Source of the DNA: CAZQKW01 sp964594075
GTDB taxonomy: Bacteria > Desulfobacterota > WTBG01 > CAIYCZ01
NCBI GenBank assembly: GCA_964594075.1
Contig: CAZQKW010000001.1
Span: 62,001-126,000, forward strand
DNA: 64,000 bases
Direction: 5' to 3'
A program made the translations under genes and the position numbers. Position 1 is the stretch's first letter, and each line of letters starts with the position of its first letter. Below the pieces are notes generated by a model. The model was not told the DNA's origin. It did not search any database and saw only the letters and a list, made by a program, of their open reading frames with translations. Shown here piece after piece: positions 44,467-53,643 of the stretch.

Positions 44467-45297
44467 CTAAGAAAAACACCACGATTCAACAAGCTGTGCG
44501 TGTTCCTTCCAGTCATTTTCAAGCATCATGTTATGGCTTATATCTGACCGTATTCTCCGGTCAGCAGCATTAAAATATTCTGCCAGGGCATCCCACAGGT
44601 TGGGATTTTTCCTGTTGCCAAGCCCGGTTCTGCCCAGGACATATACCGGGCATTTTATTTTCTTGGGGTCAACCGATAAAAAAGGATGCCGCTCAAGCAC
44701 TGCGGCAGACTCCCTGCCCAAAAAAGCGACGGTTTGCAACAGTGTTTCTGCGGCTACTTTGTTTTTCTCAAACAGGGCTTCTTTTATCTGCTTTTGATCG
44801 GCTCTCATGAGCACTGTTCCATCAGGCTGATAAAGAAATAGAGTTTTAACCAGCTCGGCCCGCTGCGGATCAAGCTGCAGATGCTGCTCGGTTACCTCTT
44901 TGCAGGGGGCGCTGTCTAATAAAATGAGCTTTTTAACCGGATTACTTTCCGCCACTTTTTGGCATACAACCCCCCCCATGCTGTGGCCTACGAGTATCGT
45001 CTCTGCGCCAATTGCCGTCAAACACTCACAGACATCCTGCACGTAATCCTCAATGACCGCTTTTCCCAGGTCGGCATGGCCATCACTCAGCCAGTGGCCG
45101 CGGAAATTAAGCGCATAACAGGATACACCTCTGCTGGCAAAATATTCAAGGAAAAATCGCCAGACCCACGAGCCGTGAAAGTTTCCGTGGACAAACAGCA
45201 GCGGGTTTTTTCGTTTGGTAATAGCAGGCAGATAGCGCTCAAGGCGCAGCCCGCTTTCCAGCTCCATTATAGATCTGAGATAGCTCATAGGGATCAC
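44467..45297 (-). CDS. Alpha/beta-hydrolase
   Basis: 276 residues (start may be the ATG at 45288). The nucleophile elbow is VGHSMGG, the oxyanion segment is FVHGNFHGSW, and the catalytic histidine fits SDISHNMML near the C-terminus. A cap-like helical insert lies at about 140-195. No signal peptide. Esterase, lipase or acyl-hydrolase activity is likely; the substrate is unknown. It lies just past the ATP operon terminator, so it is probably expressed separately. Confidence 0.88.
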   Translation of the reverse strand: MIPMSYLRSIMELESGLRLERYLPAITKRKNPLLFVHGNFHGSWVWRFFLEYFASRGVSCYALNFRGHWLSDGHADLGKAVIEDYVQDVCECLTAIGAETILVGHSMGGVVCQKVAESNPVKKLILLDSAPCKEVTEQHLQLDPQRAELVKTLFLYQPDGTVLMRADQKQIKEALFEKNKVAAETLLQTVAFLGRESAAVLERHPFLSVDPKKIKCPVYVLGRTGLGNRKNPNLWDALAEYFNAADRRIRSDISHNMMLENDWKEHAQLVESWCFS

Positions 45298-45304
45298 ATA
45301 GACA

Positions 45305-45347
45305 AAATTATAGAAAAACAGGGTAACACCCCAATTGATGTTACCCT
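45305..45347 (-). terminator. Terminator of the ATP synthase operon
   Basis: On the minus strand AGGGTAAC (45347-45340), a 12-nt loop and GTTACCCT (45327-45320) form a perfect 8-bp stem followed by GTTTTTCTATAATTTT. It lies 70 nt past atpC. Confidence 0.85.
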
Positions 45348-45417
45348 ATTTGACGACAGATTAACTGTATGCTGCGCATCCGCTTGGCATTCAAAAATGA
45401 AAAAGGCCCTTTCTATT

Positions 45418-45846
45418 TTAGTCTCCATCCGGCGCGCTGCCCGCAAGTTTCATCCGGTATTCTGCACGATTCAGTGCTTCCCGCGCGCGCTGCAGATCAA
45501 CATCTTTGTCGGGAGACACAAGCCGTTTTTTCGCCCGCTCTTTTGCCGCCCGCGCGCGTTCGCGGTCTATCATCTCCTTTGTTTCAGCGCTTCGCACAAG
45601 AATGCTGACGCCTTCCAGAGAAACAATAATTACACCCCGGCTGACAAAAATAATTTTCTCTTTTTTGTTCGTGTCTCGCACTTTAAGAATGCCGGCATTT
45701 ACTTTGGCAATCAGGGGCGCATGGTTAGGAAATATACCCAGGCTGCCTCCCTCAGAGGACAGCAGCATCAATGAGCTTGCCTGCTGGCTTAACAACACCC
45801 GTTCCGGAGTAATAACTTCAAGTTTAAAATCTTCTGCGCGTTTCAT
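45418..45846 (-). CDS. atpC: ATP synthase epsilon subunit
   Basis: 142 residues from the ATG at 45846, which overlaps the atpD stop by one base (TGATG). The N-terminal beta-sandwich has FKLEVITPERVLL and GSLGIFPNHAPLIAKV; the C-terminal helical hairpin (about 90-130) is Arg/Ala rich. It is the last gene of the operon and part of the central stalk and of regulation. Confidence 0.93.
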   Translation of the reverse strand: MKRAEDFKLEVITPERVLLSQQASSLMLLSSEGGSLGIFPNHAPLIAKVNAGILKVRDTNKKEKIIFVSRGVIIVSLEGVSILVRSAETKEMIDRERARAAKERAKKRLVSPDKDVDLQRAREALNRAEYRMKLAGSAPDGD

Positions 45847-47267
45847 CAAGCAGCCCTTGCTTGAAGTTTCTTCGCCTTTTCAACGACTTCGTCTATGGTG
45901 CCCACCATGTAGAACGCCTGTTCCGGAATGTCGTCATGGCGCCCTTCAATTATCTCTTTAAAGCCTCTGACCGTTTCCTTAAGCGGCACGTACTTGCCCG
46001 GCGTCCCGGTAAATGCTTCCGCCACAAAAAACGGCTGGGAGAGAAACCGCTGAATTTTTCGGGCCCGGGCAACGGTAAGTTTGTCTTCATCTGAAAGCTC
46101 TTCCATGCCCAGAATGGCAATAATGTCCTGCAGCTCTTTATATTTCTGGAGAATGGCCTGCACATTGCGGGCAACCTGATAATGCTCTTCCCCAACAATG
46201 AGCGGGTCCAAGATGCGCGAGGTTGAGTCAAGGGGGTCAACTGCCGGGTAAATGCCAAGCTCAGCGAGTGACCGCGACAAAACCGTTGTCGCATCCAGAT
46301 GTGAAAACGTCGTTGCGGGCGCGGGGTCTGTCAGGTCGTCTGCCGGCACATAAATAGCCTGAATTGAGGTAATTGACCCTTTGGTGGTTGACGTTATGCG
46401 TTCCTGCAGCTCTCCCATCTCGTTGGCCAGTGTCGGCTGGTAACCGACTGCAGAGGGCATACGACCCAGTAGCGCTGACACTTCTGAACCAGCCTGGGTA
46501 AAGCGGAAAATATTATCAATGAAAAGGAGCACGTCCATGCCACGCTCATCGCGAAAATATTCTGCGGCGGCCAGCGCTGAAAGGCCTACGCGAAGCCGCG
46601 CCCCCGGCGGTTCATTCATCTGGCCAAACACCATGACTGTTTTGGCAATAACACCCGACTCCTTCATCTCAAGCCACAGGTCATTGCCTTCACGGGTGCG
46701 TTCGCCCACGCCGCCAAACACTGAAATACCGCCATGCTCAGTGGCAATATTACGAATCAGCTCCATGATAAGAACCGTTTTGCCGACACCGGCACCGCCG
46801 AACAGCCCGACCTTGCCTCCCTTTGCATAGGGGGCAAGCAGGTCAACCACCTTTAAACCGGTTTCAAAGACTTCGGTGGCCGTTTTCTGCTCCTCAAGGG
46901 AAGGCGGCGGCCGGTGAATGGCATACCGTTTGTCTGCTTTCACCTCGCCCAACTCATCAATGGGCTCGCCCAGAAGATTAAATATCCGGCCCAGCGTCCC
47001 CTCTCCCACGGGCATGGTGATAGGGGCGCCGGTATCCACTGCGTCCATGCCTCTTACCAACCCGTCAGTAGATGCCATGGCAACCGTGCGCACAATGTTG
47101 TCGCCCAGGTGCTGGGCAACTTCAAGAGTAAGGTCAATGCCCGCTTCCGGTTCTTTTATTTTTATGGCATTATAAATTGCGGGAAGTTCATCGGTAAAAA
47201 AACGGATGTCCACCACCGGACCAATAACTTGAACAATTTTCCCAGTGTTCAATGGTATTCCTCCCAT
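45846..47267 (-). CDS. atpD: ATP synthase beta subunit
   Basis: 473 residues. Walker A is GGAGVGKT; the catalytic glutamate is in GGVGERTREGND; LLFIDNIFRFTQAGSEVSAL is Walker B and the following segment. Catalytic subunit of F1. Fully typical. Confidence 0.97.
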   Translation of the reverse strand: MGGIPLNTGKIVQVIGPVVDIRFFTDELPAIYNAIKIKEPEAGIDLTLEVAQHLGDNIVRTVAMASTDGLVRGMDAVDTGAPITMPVGEGTLGRIFNLLGEPIDELGEVKADKRYAIHRPPPSLEEQKTATEVFETGLKVVDLLAPYAKGGKVGLFGGAGVGKTVLIMELIRNIATEHGGISVFGGVGERTREGNDLWLEMKESGVIAKTVMVFGQMNEPPGARLRVGLSALAAAEYFRDERGMDVLLFIDNIFRFTQAGSEVSALLGRMPSAVGYQPTLANEMGELQERITSTTKGSITSIQAIYVPADDLTDPAPATTFSHLDATTVLSRSLAELGIYPAVDPLDSTSRILDPLIVGEEHYQVARNVQAILQKYKELQDIIAILGMEELSDEDKLTVARARKIQRFLSQPFFVAEAFTGTPGKYVPLKETVRGFKEIIEGRHDDIPEQAFYMVGTIDEVVEKAKKLQARAA

Positions 47268-47346
47268 ACATAAAGTAGATTGCAGATGGTAAAAGTCGGA
47301 GTCCAGAGTTGAAAGGTCATTCGCATTCTGCTTGCGGAAATTGAGA

Positions 47347-48231
47347 TCATCCTTTAAGCGCCTCCACGCCGCCGATAATATCTATCAATTCTTTGGTAAT
47401 GCCGGCCTGGCGGGCTTTATTATACGTTAAGGTCAGGGCTTTAATCATCTCATCTGCATTATCCGTGGCATTGCGCATGGAGACCATGCGCGCCGCATAC
47501 TCGCTGGTCAATGACTCTATAAGACAGTGCAAGATTGCGGTCTCTACGTACTGCGGTATGAGGGCGGTTGCAAGTTCCTGAAACGACGGCTCCATAAGAA
47601 AGTCTATTTCACCTTTGACCAGATGCGTGCGTTCTTCCGCGCTCAAGGGCGACAGGGGCAGCAGCTTAAGGTGGGTGGGCTCATGGCGCAATACGTTGAT
47701 AAAGCGTGTATAACAGATGTGCACTTCATCTACGCTTTTGCTGCTGAAATATTCATTGATAAGCGTATTAATGGTGCGCAAATCCGAGGCAAGTGCAGCG
47801 CTGGCGGGGACTGGAAAAAATTTTTCCACACTATACCCCTTGTGAAGCAGCGCATCATAGCCTTTTTTGCCGACCGCAATGGTCATAATCTGTTTTTCCT
47901 TGTTGGTGGCAAAAAAGTGCTCCACCGCGTTGATCATATTGATATTAAACGTGCCGCACAGACCGCGGTCCGAGGTAAGGGCTATCAGCAGGAGCCGGGT
48001 GCCTTCGGTCGTTCTGAAAACCGGATGGTCCTCTGCCAGCGCGGCAACTTCCGAAGAGCGAATAATCCGCATCAGCATGCTTAACCGGTCAATATATGGC
48101 CGGGAATTTTCCGCCTGCGCGCGGACCCGGTTAAGCTTTACCGCAGCAACCATTTCCATGGCCCTGGTAATCTGCTGGGTTGACCTCACCCCTTTGATGC
48201 GCCGACGAATTTCTCTGGTTGACTGTGCCAT
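47347..48231 (-). CDS. atpG: ATP synthase gamma subunit
   Basis: 294 residues. N-terminal STREIRRRIKGVRSTQQITR with AMEMVAAVKL and C-terminal MRNATDNADEM, ALTLTYNKARQAGITKE are the conserved rotor-shaft helices; SDRGLCGTFN lies in the Rossmann-like middle. It rotates inside alpha3beta3. Confidence 0.96.
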   Translation of the reverse strand: MAQSTREIRRRIKGVRSTQQITRAMEMVAAVKLNRVRAQAENSRPYIDRLSMLMRIIRSSEVAALAEDHPVFRTTEGTRLLLIALTSDRGLCGTFNINMINAVEHFFATNKEKQIMTIAVGKKGYDALLHKGYSVEKFFPVPASAALASDLRTINTLINEYFSSKSVDEVHICYTRFINVLRHEPTHLKLLPLSPLSAEERTHLVKGEIDFLMEPSFQELATALIPQYVETAILHCLIESLTSEYAARMVSMRNATDNADEMIKALTLTYNKARQAGITKELIDIIGGVEALKG

Positions 48232-48246
48232 ATTGCAAACCGGCCT

Positions 48247-49773
48247 TTAGCGAAAATTCTTTTTGAACTCTACCACGGCCTCATTGAGGGTGTTGGAAAC
48301 TTCGGCAGTCAATTCCTTGCTAACCCTGAACTGTTCAAGCACGCGGGAATATTTTTCTTTTAGATACTGCAAAAAGCCCTGTTCAAAATCTTTCACCCGA
48401 TTAACCGGCACATCGTCAAGATATCCCTGATTGGCGATATAGATGATGCTTACCTGCTGTTCTACCGGCATGGGGCGATACTGGGGCTGTTTAAGAATTT
48501 CCAAAAGCCGCTCGCCGCGGTTTAATTGTGCCTGCGTCGCCTTGTCCAGTTCAGATCCGAATTTGGTAAATGCGGCGAGCTCCCGATATTGCGCCAGATC
48601 AAGGCGCAAGGATCCGGCGACTTTTTTCATTGCCTTGTTTTGGGCGTTGCCGCCGACGCGCGACACGGAAAGACCGGCATTGACTGCGGGCCTAATGCCG
48701 GCATAAAATAGGTCGCTTTCAAGATATATCTGCCCGTCGGTAATGGAAATAACATTAGTGGGAATATAGGCGGAAAAATCGCCCGCTTGCGTTTCAACAA
48801 TGGGCAGTGCGGTCAGGGAACCGCCTCCCAGCGCGTTACTCAATTTTGCAGCGCGTTCTAAAAGCCGCGAATGCAGGTTAAAAATGTCGCCGGGGAATGC
48901 TTCCCGTCCGGGAGGACGCCGCAACAGGAGCGATACCTGCCGGTAGGCGACCGCATGTTTCCACAGGTCGTCATAGATAACCAGTGCGTGGCGGCCGGTA
49001 TCCCTGAACTCTTCACCCATGGCGCACCCGGAGAACGGGGCAATATACTGCATGGGAGCCGGATCGCTGGCAGTAGCAGCAACAATGGTGGTATAATCCA
49101 TAGCGCCGTATTTTTGCAGGGTTTCCATAACGCCCAAGACCGTTGACTGTTTTTGACCGATTGCCACATAAATACAATAAACCGGATTGCCGGCCTCATA
49201 CTCTGACCGCTGGTTGATGATGGTATCAATGCAGATAGCGGTTTTGCCGGTCTGGCGGTCGCCGATGATAAGCTCGCGCTGGCCGCGGCCGATGGGGATC
49301 ATGGAGTCAATAGCCTTGATGCCGGTCTGCAGCGGTTCTTTAACCGGCTGCCTCTGCACGACATTTGGCGCTCGTCCTTCAATGGGGCGGCGTTTATCGG
49401 CAAGGATGGGACCTTTTCCGTCAATCGGTTCTCCCAGCGCATTGACCACCCGGCCCACCAGCGCATCGCCAACCGGCACTGATATAACCTGGCCGGTGCA
49501 CTTGACCGTCATTCCCTCTTTTATTTCGCTGGCATCGCCCAGCAGGATTGCACCGACGGTATCTTCCTCCAGGTTCAGCGCAATGCCGTAGACGCCATGA
49601 GGAAATTCCAGCAGCTCCGATGCCTTGCACTGATCAAGTCCATAGATGCGCGCAATACAATCCCCGACCTGGAGAACCGTGCCCACGCTCTCCATCTTCA
49701 GCTCTTCTTTATAGCTCTCTATTTCCTGCCTGATTATGGCGGTTATTTCTTCTGCCCTCAGTTCCAAAACCAT
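48247..49773 (-). CDS. atpA: ATP synthase alpha subunit
   Basis: 508 residues from the ATG at 49773; a TTG directly before it is an alternative. AAAGGAG lies close upstream. Walker A is GDRQTGKT, and the alpha-type arginine finger lies in the segment VSRVGGNAQ. Non-catalytic nucleotide-binding subunit. It has normal length. Confidence 0.97.
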   Translation of the reverse strand: MVLELRAEEITAIIRQEIESYKEELKMESVGTVLQVGDCIARIYGLDQCKASELLEFPHGVYGIALNLEEDTVGAILLGDASEIKEGMTVKCTGQVISVPVGDALVGRVVNALGEPIDGKGPILADKRRPIEGRAPNVVQRQPVKEPLQTGIKAIDSMIPIGRGQRELIIGDRQTGKTAICIDTIINQRSEYEAGNPVYCIYVAIGQKQSTVLGVMETLQKYGAMDYTTIVAATASDPAPMQYIAPFSGCAMGEEFRDTGRHALVIYDDLWKHAVAYRQVSLLLRRPPGREAFPGDIFNLHSRLLERAAKLSNALGGGSLTALPIVETQAGDFSAYIPTNVISITDGQIYLESDLFYAGIRPAVNAGLSVSRVGGNAQNKAMKKVAGSLRLDLAQYRELAAFTKFGSELDKATQAQLNRGERLLEILKQPQYRPMPVEQQVSIIYIANQGYLDDVPVNRVKDFEQGFLQYLKEKYSRVLEQFRVSKELTAEVSNTLNEAVVEFKKNFR

Positions 49774-49809
49774 CAACTCCTTTACCGATAATTTTTATAA
49801 TTATAACGG

Positions 49810-50358
49810 TCAACTCACATTGCGTTCCAAAAGATACTTCTGCAATCGGTTCAGCCGCCCTTGGATACTGCCGTCAAGGATGCCGTTGCCAATATACACC
49901 TGCAGACCTCCCAGAAGTGCTGTATCAATCTCAAAGGCTATTCTCACCGTGCTTCTGGTCATTTTTTCCATAACGGTTTGCAGCTTCTGCCTGTGCTCTG
50001 CTGAAAGCTCCATGGCGGATTTTACCGTCGCATGAATAATGCCGCGCAGACGGTCTGCTGCCTTTTTAAATTCTTCCCCTACATAGGGAATGATGCCCTC
50101 GCGTTTTTTTTCCACCAGCAGGTGCAAAAAATTCCTCACCGGCGCAGATACTGTTTTCCCCAGAACCTCGTCCAGAAGCTTTTTTTTACGCAGGCGGGAA
50201 ATTTTAGGGTGAAGCAGCATGTCAAGCAGATCGGGATTTTCGTGCAGTAGTTGATGAACCAGGCGCAATTCCTGTTCCACGTCTGCCGTAATATTCCGCG
50301 CGGCTGCAATATCCAGAAGAGCGTTGATGTAGCGATTGATAATCCGCGTTGGGATCAA
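49810..50358 (-). CDS. atpH: ATP synthase delta subunit
   Basis: 182 residues; TTG start overlapping the atpF stop by four bases (TTGA). Six-helix N-domain (INRYINALLDIAAARN) and the family C-terminal signature GGLQVYIGNGILDGSIQGRL. It links F1 to the b-subunit stalk. Confidence 0.93.
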   Translation of the reverse strand: MIPTRIINRYINALLDIAAARNITADVEQELRLVHQLLHENPDLLDMLLHPKISRLRKKKLLDEVLGKTVSAPVRNFLHLLVEKKREGIIPYVGEEFKKAADRLRGIIHATVKSAMELSAEHRQKLQTVMEKMTRSTVRIAFEIDTALLGGLQVYIGNGILDGSIQGRLNRLQKYLLERNVS

Positions 50359-50861
50359 GAGGGGACCCCCCCGATGTCGCGCATCACATCCTCGACAATT
50401 TTGTCAGCGGTGGCGCGATCAATGGTCTTTTCAATCAGCCGTGCGGTGAGAAGCATTGAGAGCTTTATCACCTCGGCCCGAAGCTCGGCAATGGCCTTTT
50501 TCTTCTCATGCTCAAGCTCGGCAAGCCTTTTTTCTCGCAGTTGCTCGGCTTCGCGGCGGGTTTTTTCAAGGAGTTCCTGGCCCGCTTCGGCTGCCTTTCT
50601 GGTGGCTTCCTGAATAATGGCATCCGCCTTTTCCTTTACCGCTGCCAGTTGTTTTGCATACTGCTCTTTAAGCTGCCGTGCCTCTTCAGCGGTCTTTTCA
50701 TTCTGCTCATAAGCGCGCCTGATTTCCTCGCTGCGCTCCTGAATCATGCCCATGATGCGGCCAAACAGATATTTTTTCAGGATCCAGAACAGAATGAGAA
50801 AACCCGCAATCTGGATAATGAGCGGTTTAAATTTCAGTCCAAGAGCTGCTATGGCATCCAT
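50355..50861 (-). CDS. atpF: ATP synthase b subunit
   Basis: 168 residues. One N-terminal helix (about 12-30, FKPLIIQIAGFLILFWIL) followed by a long charged coiled coil to residue 140. Peripheral stalk. Only one b-type gene is present, so a homodimer is expected. Confidence 0.94.
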   Translation of the reverse strand: MDAIAALGLKFKPLIIQIAGFLILFWILKKYLFGRIMGMIQERSEEIRRAYEQNEKTAEEARQLKEQYAKQLAAVKEKADAIIQEATRKAAEAGQELLEKTRREAEQLREKRLAELEHEKKKAIAELRAEVIKLSMLLTARLIEKTIDRATADKIVEDVMRDIGGVPS

Positions 50862-50887
50862 ATGAAGCTATTAATAAGAAAAGTGAA

Positions 50888-51163
50888 TCAACCGCCGATT
50901 TTTTTGAGCACATCAACAATTTCTGCCGCATTGGGCAATTTGCCGAGCAGCAGAATGCCGATCACCAGGCTGTAGATGGTAAGTGCCTCAATCAGGGCTG
51001 CGCCAATGATCAGAGTGGTGCGCAATTCTCCTGATGATTCAGGCTGGCGAGCAGTTCCTTCAAGGGCTGAGGATGTTGCTTTGCCCAAGCCGGCGCCACC
51101 CCCCAGTGCAGCCAGACCAATAGCTAAGCCGATCGACAATCCAATAAGTCCTAAATACCACAT
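50888..51163 (-). CDS. atpE: ATP synthase c subunit
   Basis: 91 residues, two helices joined by the ARQPE loop; AGAAGGAGG upstream. The ion carboxylate is Glu59 in ALIEALTIYSL. Gln40 is in the loop as in Na+ types, but the Ser and Thr that follow the Glu in Na+-binding c subunits are Ala60 and Leu61 here. Proton coupling is therefore favoured (inference). Confidence 0.95.
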   Translation of the reverse strand: MWYLGLIGLSIGLAIGLAALGGGAGLGKATSSALEGTARQPESSGELRTTLIIGAALIEALTIYSLVIGILLLGKLPNAAEIVDVLKKIGG

Positions 51164-51265
51164 TACACTGTCCTCCTTCTGTTAATGAGTTGATTGAACC
51201 AATGACCATCGGAGGGCGCGCTGGTCAATTTAAAAAACCGTGACGCGCCACGTAATTGTGTTTAT

Positions 51266-52066
51266 TTAATGGTGCTCGGAGGATTCTCCTTCCAGAGCAC
51301 CAATTGCCGAGGCAATATAAATAGACGACAGCAGCGTGAACACGACTGCCTGCACCGTGCTGAACAACAACGCCAAAAGCATCATGACCACCTGAAACGG
51401 TAAGGGGATAAATCCCAGGAGCAGCGGACTCAACACGGCGAGGCTGACAATCGCAATGTCTTCCCCGGTTAGGTTTCCAAACAGACGCAGGGAAAGAGAC
51501 ACCGGTCGCGCCAGCTCACCGATAAGGTGTATGGGTAACATGAGAAAGCAAAGTCCCAGGGGCTCCATAAAGTGCTTAAAATACTTCCATGCCCCCTTTA
51601 CCCGAATGCCCTCATACTGTGTAGTGAAAAATACGACTATCGCGAGAGCCAGGGTGGTATTCAATTTATTGGTCGGCGAGTGCATAAGGGGAATAAGCCC
51701 CCATAAATTCATCAATATTATATATAGAAACAGCGATCCAAGCAGCGGCAGATAGCGGCTTGCGGCTGGACCGATGATGCTACTGAAAAAGTTGTTGAGA
51801 CCTTCCACCACAATTTCCATGAAAGCCTGCAGCCCGCGCGGCACCTTCTGCATGTTTCGGGTCGCAAGAAAGGTTATCAATACCAGTACCAATGCCACCA
51901 GCCAGGACATGACAATCGGCACCCAGTCATGCATGGCTATGCCAAGGAACTCTCCATGCATATCAACCCCTAACAGATCAAAAAATGATGGAAACTCGGT
52001 GGCTGATGATTCTGCTGCGGCTGCCGCATGACCGGTGGCCGCGTGTGCGGCGGTTGATTCAGTCAT
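51266..52066 (-). CDS. atpB: ATP synthase a subunit
   Basis: 266 residues with an Ala-rich N-terminus and five to six helices. The essential arginine is in ELARPVSLSLRLFGNLTGED. It forms the ion half-channels against the c ring. The ATG overlaps the atpI stop by four bases. Confidence 0.96.
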   Translation of the reverse strand: MTESTAAHAATGHAAAAAESSATEFPSFFDLLGVDMHGEFLGIAMHDWVPIVMSWLVALVLVLITFLATRNMQKVPRGLQAFMEIVVEGLNNFFSSIIGPAASRYLPLLGSLFLYIILMNLWGLIPLMHSPTNKLNTTLALAIVVFFTTQYEGIRVKGAWKYFKHFMEPLGLCFLMLPIHLIGELARPVSLSLRLFGNLTGEDIAIVSLAVLSPLLLGFIPLPFQVVMMLLALLFSTVQAVVFTLLSSIYIASAIGALEGESSEHH

Positions 52067-52466
52067 TTTGCTGCTTTCACTCTTCTCTTAAAAATCAGGT
52101 TGCTTATGCCTATCAGAACGACCGCCATCAGCATGACGGTAAGGCCGGCAACCAGCGCAAACAGGTTTATTTTAAAGTGTTGAAAGGCGATGTACAGCGC
52201 TATGCCTATGATGGGTAATTTGACAACGTATACTAATATTGCAAGAACGGTCAGTAGCGGATTTTGGTTTTCTTTTTTCTGAAAGACCAGGCTTATCGTC
52301 CACCAAATGCTGGTAAACGACGTTATGCTCACTACGGATCCGATGAGCAAGCCGGTGGTAACTGGCCGATTATCAAATAAAAGGGATAGGGCAATGAGTA
52401 ATATGGCAATTGTTACAGACAAAAAAAAATATTCTTAGGGGAATCCCTCTTGGTATCAGCCAGCAT
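52063..52466 (-). CDS. atpI: AtpI-like ATP synthase subunit I, with apparent homopolymer frameshift
   Basis: The intact downstream frame (52063-52422) can only begin at a TTG without a ribosome site. An ATG at 52466, with AAAAGGGC upstream and overlapping the previous stop, begins a frame (MLADTKRDSPKNIFF) that stops after a run of nine T (52429-52421, minus strand). Adding one T joins both into a normal protein of about 134 residues with four helices (ILLIALSLLFDNRP, GLLIGSVVSI and others). So the gene is real, but the sequence has a one-base deletion, true or artefactual. AtpI helps c-ring assembly. Confidence 0.75.
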
Positions 52467-52692
52467 TTTTTGCCCTTTTGTTATAGCGGCTTACCGTTTT
52501 GAAAAATTCTATGAAGGCTCCTATCACACTGAGCAACAAGCATACCAGTAAAAACCATGGCGCGGTTCCTAATTTGTTATCAAGATAGCTTCCTATGAAA
52601 TATCCGACCAGAATGGAAGCAGCCATCATAAAACCAAAGCTTCCAAAGAGGGCAAAACTGCGGAAGGATTTTTCCAGGCTTTCCCTCTTCAC
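52456..52692 (-). CDS. atpZ: AtpZ-like small membrane protein of the ATP synthase operon
   Basis: 78 residues; GTG start with AAGGAG twelve bases upstream. Two helices with GFMMAASILVGYFIGSYLDN and PWFLLVCLLLSVIGAFIEFF, the AtpZ/AtpI-type pair known at the head of atp operons and linked with Mg2+/Ca2+ transport or assembly. First gene of the operon. Confidence 0.82.
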   Translation of the reverse strand: MKRESLEKSFRSFALFGSFGFMMAASILVGYFIGSYLDNKLGTAPWFLLVCLLLSVIGAFIEFFKTVSRYNKRAKNAG

Positions 52693-52742
52693 TGTTCAGC
52701 CGTCTCCTTATCTGCGCACCCGAGGGAAATTGTAATTGTTAT

Positions 52743-52771
52743 GAATAAAGGAAAACTAAGGGCATTGTCAA
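52743..52771 (-). promoter_or_regulatory. ATP synthase operon promoter
   Basis: On the minus strand TTGACA (52771-52766), a 17-nt spacer and TTATTC (52748-52743), about 50 nt before atpZ. A second TTGACA lies at 52792-52787 without a good -10. Confidence 0.5.
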
Positions 52772-52873
52772 GAACTTTTTATAGGCTGTCAATGTGCTTC
52801 ATAAACCAAAAAGTTGCTGCAACAAATCGAGTCTGTTTCGTTCAAAGAGATCAAACGCCATGTGCATCTGAAG

Positions 52874-53539
52874 TTAAAAGCTCAAGGATTTTTTTCTTTT
52901 GTGTTTCAGGCTTTGCATAAACATACCAATTGCAATCCCCAAAAGGAGCGTTAGCGCACCGGCACTGTACCACATAAGGGCAGTATTGCTGCGCAGTTCC
53001 TCGTTCTTTTTCCTGAGCGCTGCTAAAGACTGCGCCAACTGCTCTTTTTCCTGCTTTAATGCGTCATGGGCACGCTTGAGCTGCAGCACATCAGCGGATG
53101 CGGCCGTGAGCTCCTGGTACTGGCGTTCCAGTTCACGGGCCTTTTGTTCAAACGCTGAGGAGGAGCTTTCCAGCAATTTTTTTTGTTCTTTAAGCTGCTG
53201 GTAATCCTGATTTAATTTCGCCTGGGAGTTTTTGAGCACCTCAAGTTCAGCGCGTAATTTTTCAATGAGAAGGGGTTTGGGAAGCTCTGCGGTAAGGTAG
53301 CGGGATAACACCCAGCCTTCGATACCGTCTTCGGTCCGTATATATGAATAATCTCCCTCGTCTTTTAATAATTCTACCGGCGTATGGGTCTTTTTAACGG
53401 CAAGAATTTTAAATTCATTGCCTTTGCCACGCCGAATCGGCACTTCCTGATTTTCATTTATATAGCGCGTTTCTGCTTGAGCGAACCAGGGAAAGCAAAT
53501 AATCAGTATGCAGAAAAGATACAAACCGGTTGTTTTCAT
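52874..53539 (-). CDS. Exported SH3-coiled-coil-anchor protein (TIGR04211-like)
   Basis: 221 residues. Signal peptide (1-22, ending AQA), bacterial SH3 domain (about 24-85, with RRGKGNEFKIL and GWVLSRYL), a long coiled coil (about 90-185) and a C-terminal membrane helix (about 190-208) with a basic tail. This domain order matches the SH3-and-anchor family (E. coli YgiM). It is probably a cell-wall-associated inner-membrane protein of unknown role. Confidence 0.85.
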   Translation of the reverse strand: MKTTGLYLFCILIICFPWFAQAETRYINENQEVPIRRGKGNEFKILAVKKTHTPVELLKDEGDYSYIRTEDGIEGWVLSRYLTAELPKPLLIEKLRAELEVLKNSQAKLNQDYQQLKEQKKLLESSSSAFEQKARELERQYQELTAASADVLQLKRAHDALKQEKEQLAQSLAALRKKNEELRSNTALMWYSAGALTLLLGIAIGMFMQSLKHKRKKSLSF

Positions 53540-53643
53540 GTGCAGCCGTTTTCGTGAAAAATTTAAATATTATTATAAACGATACACTATTTTGCGCAAA
53601 TATGACAGTAAACTTTTAATACTCTAAAGAAAAAAATGGCAGG

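Noticed and set aside
44959..45774. Plus-strand frame of 271 codons crossing the hydrolase and atpC
   Set aside because: It spans two confident minus-strand genes and their terminator, so it cannot be a real gene.
50888..51163. Sodium-driven ATP synthase
   Set aside because: The c subunit keeps the loop Gln and the ion Glu but lacks the following Ser/Thr ligands of Na+ types, so proton coupling is more likely.
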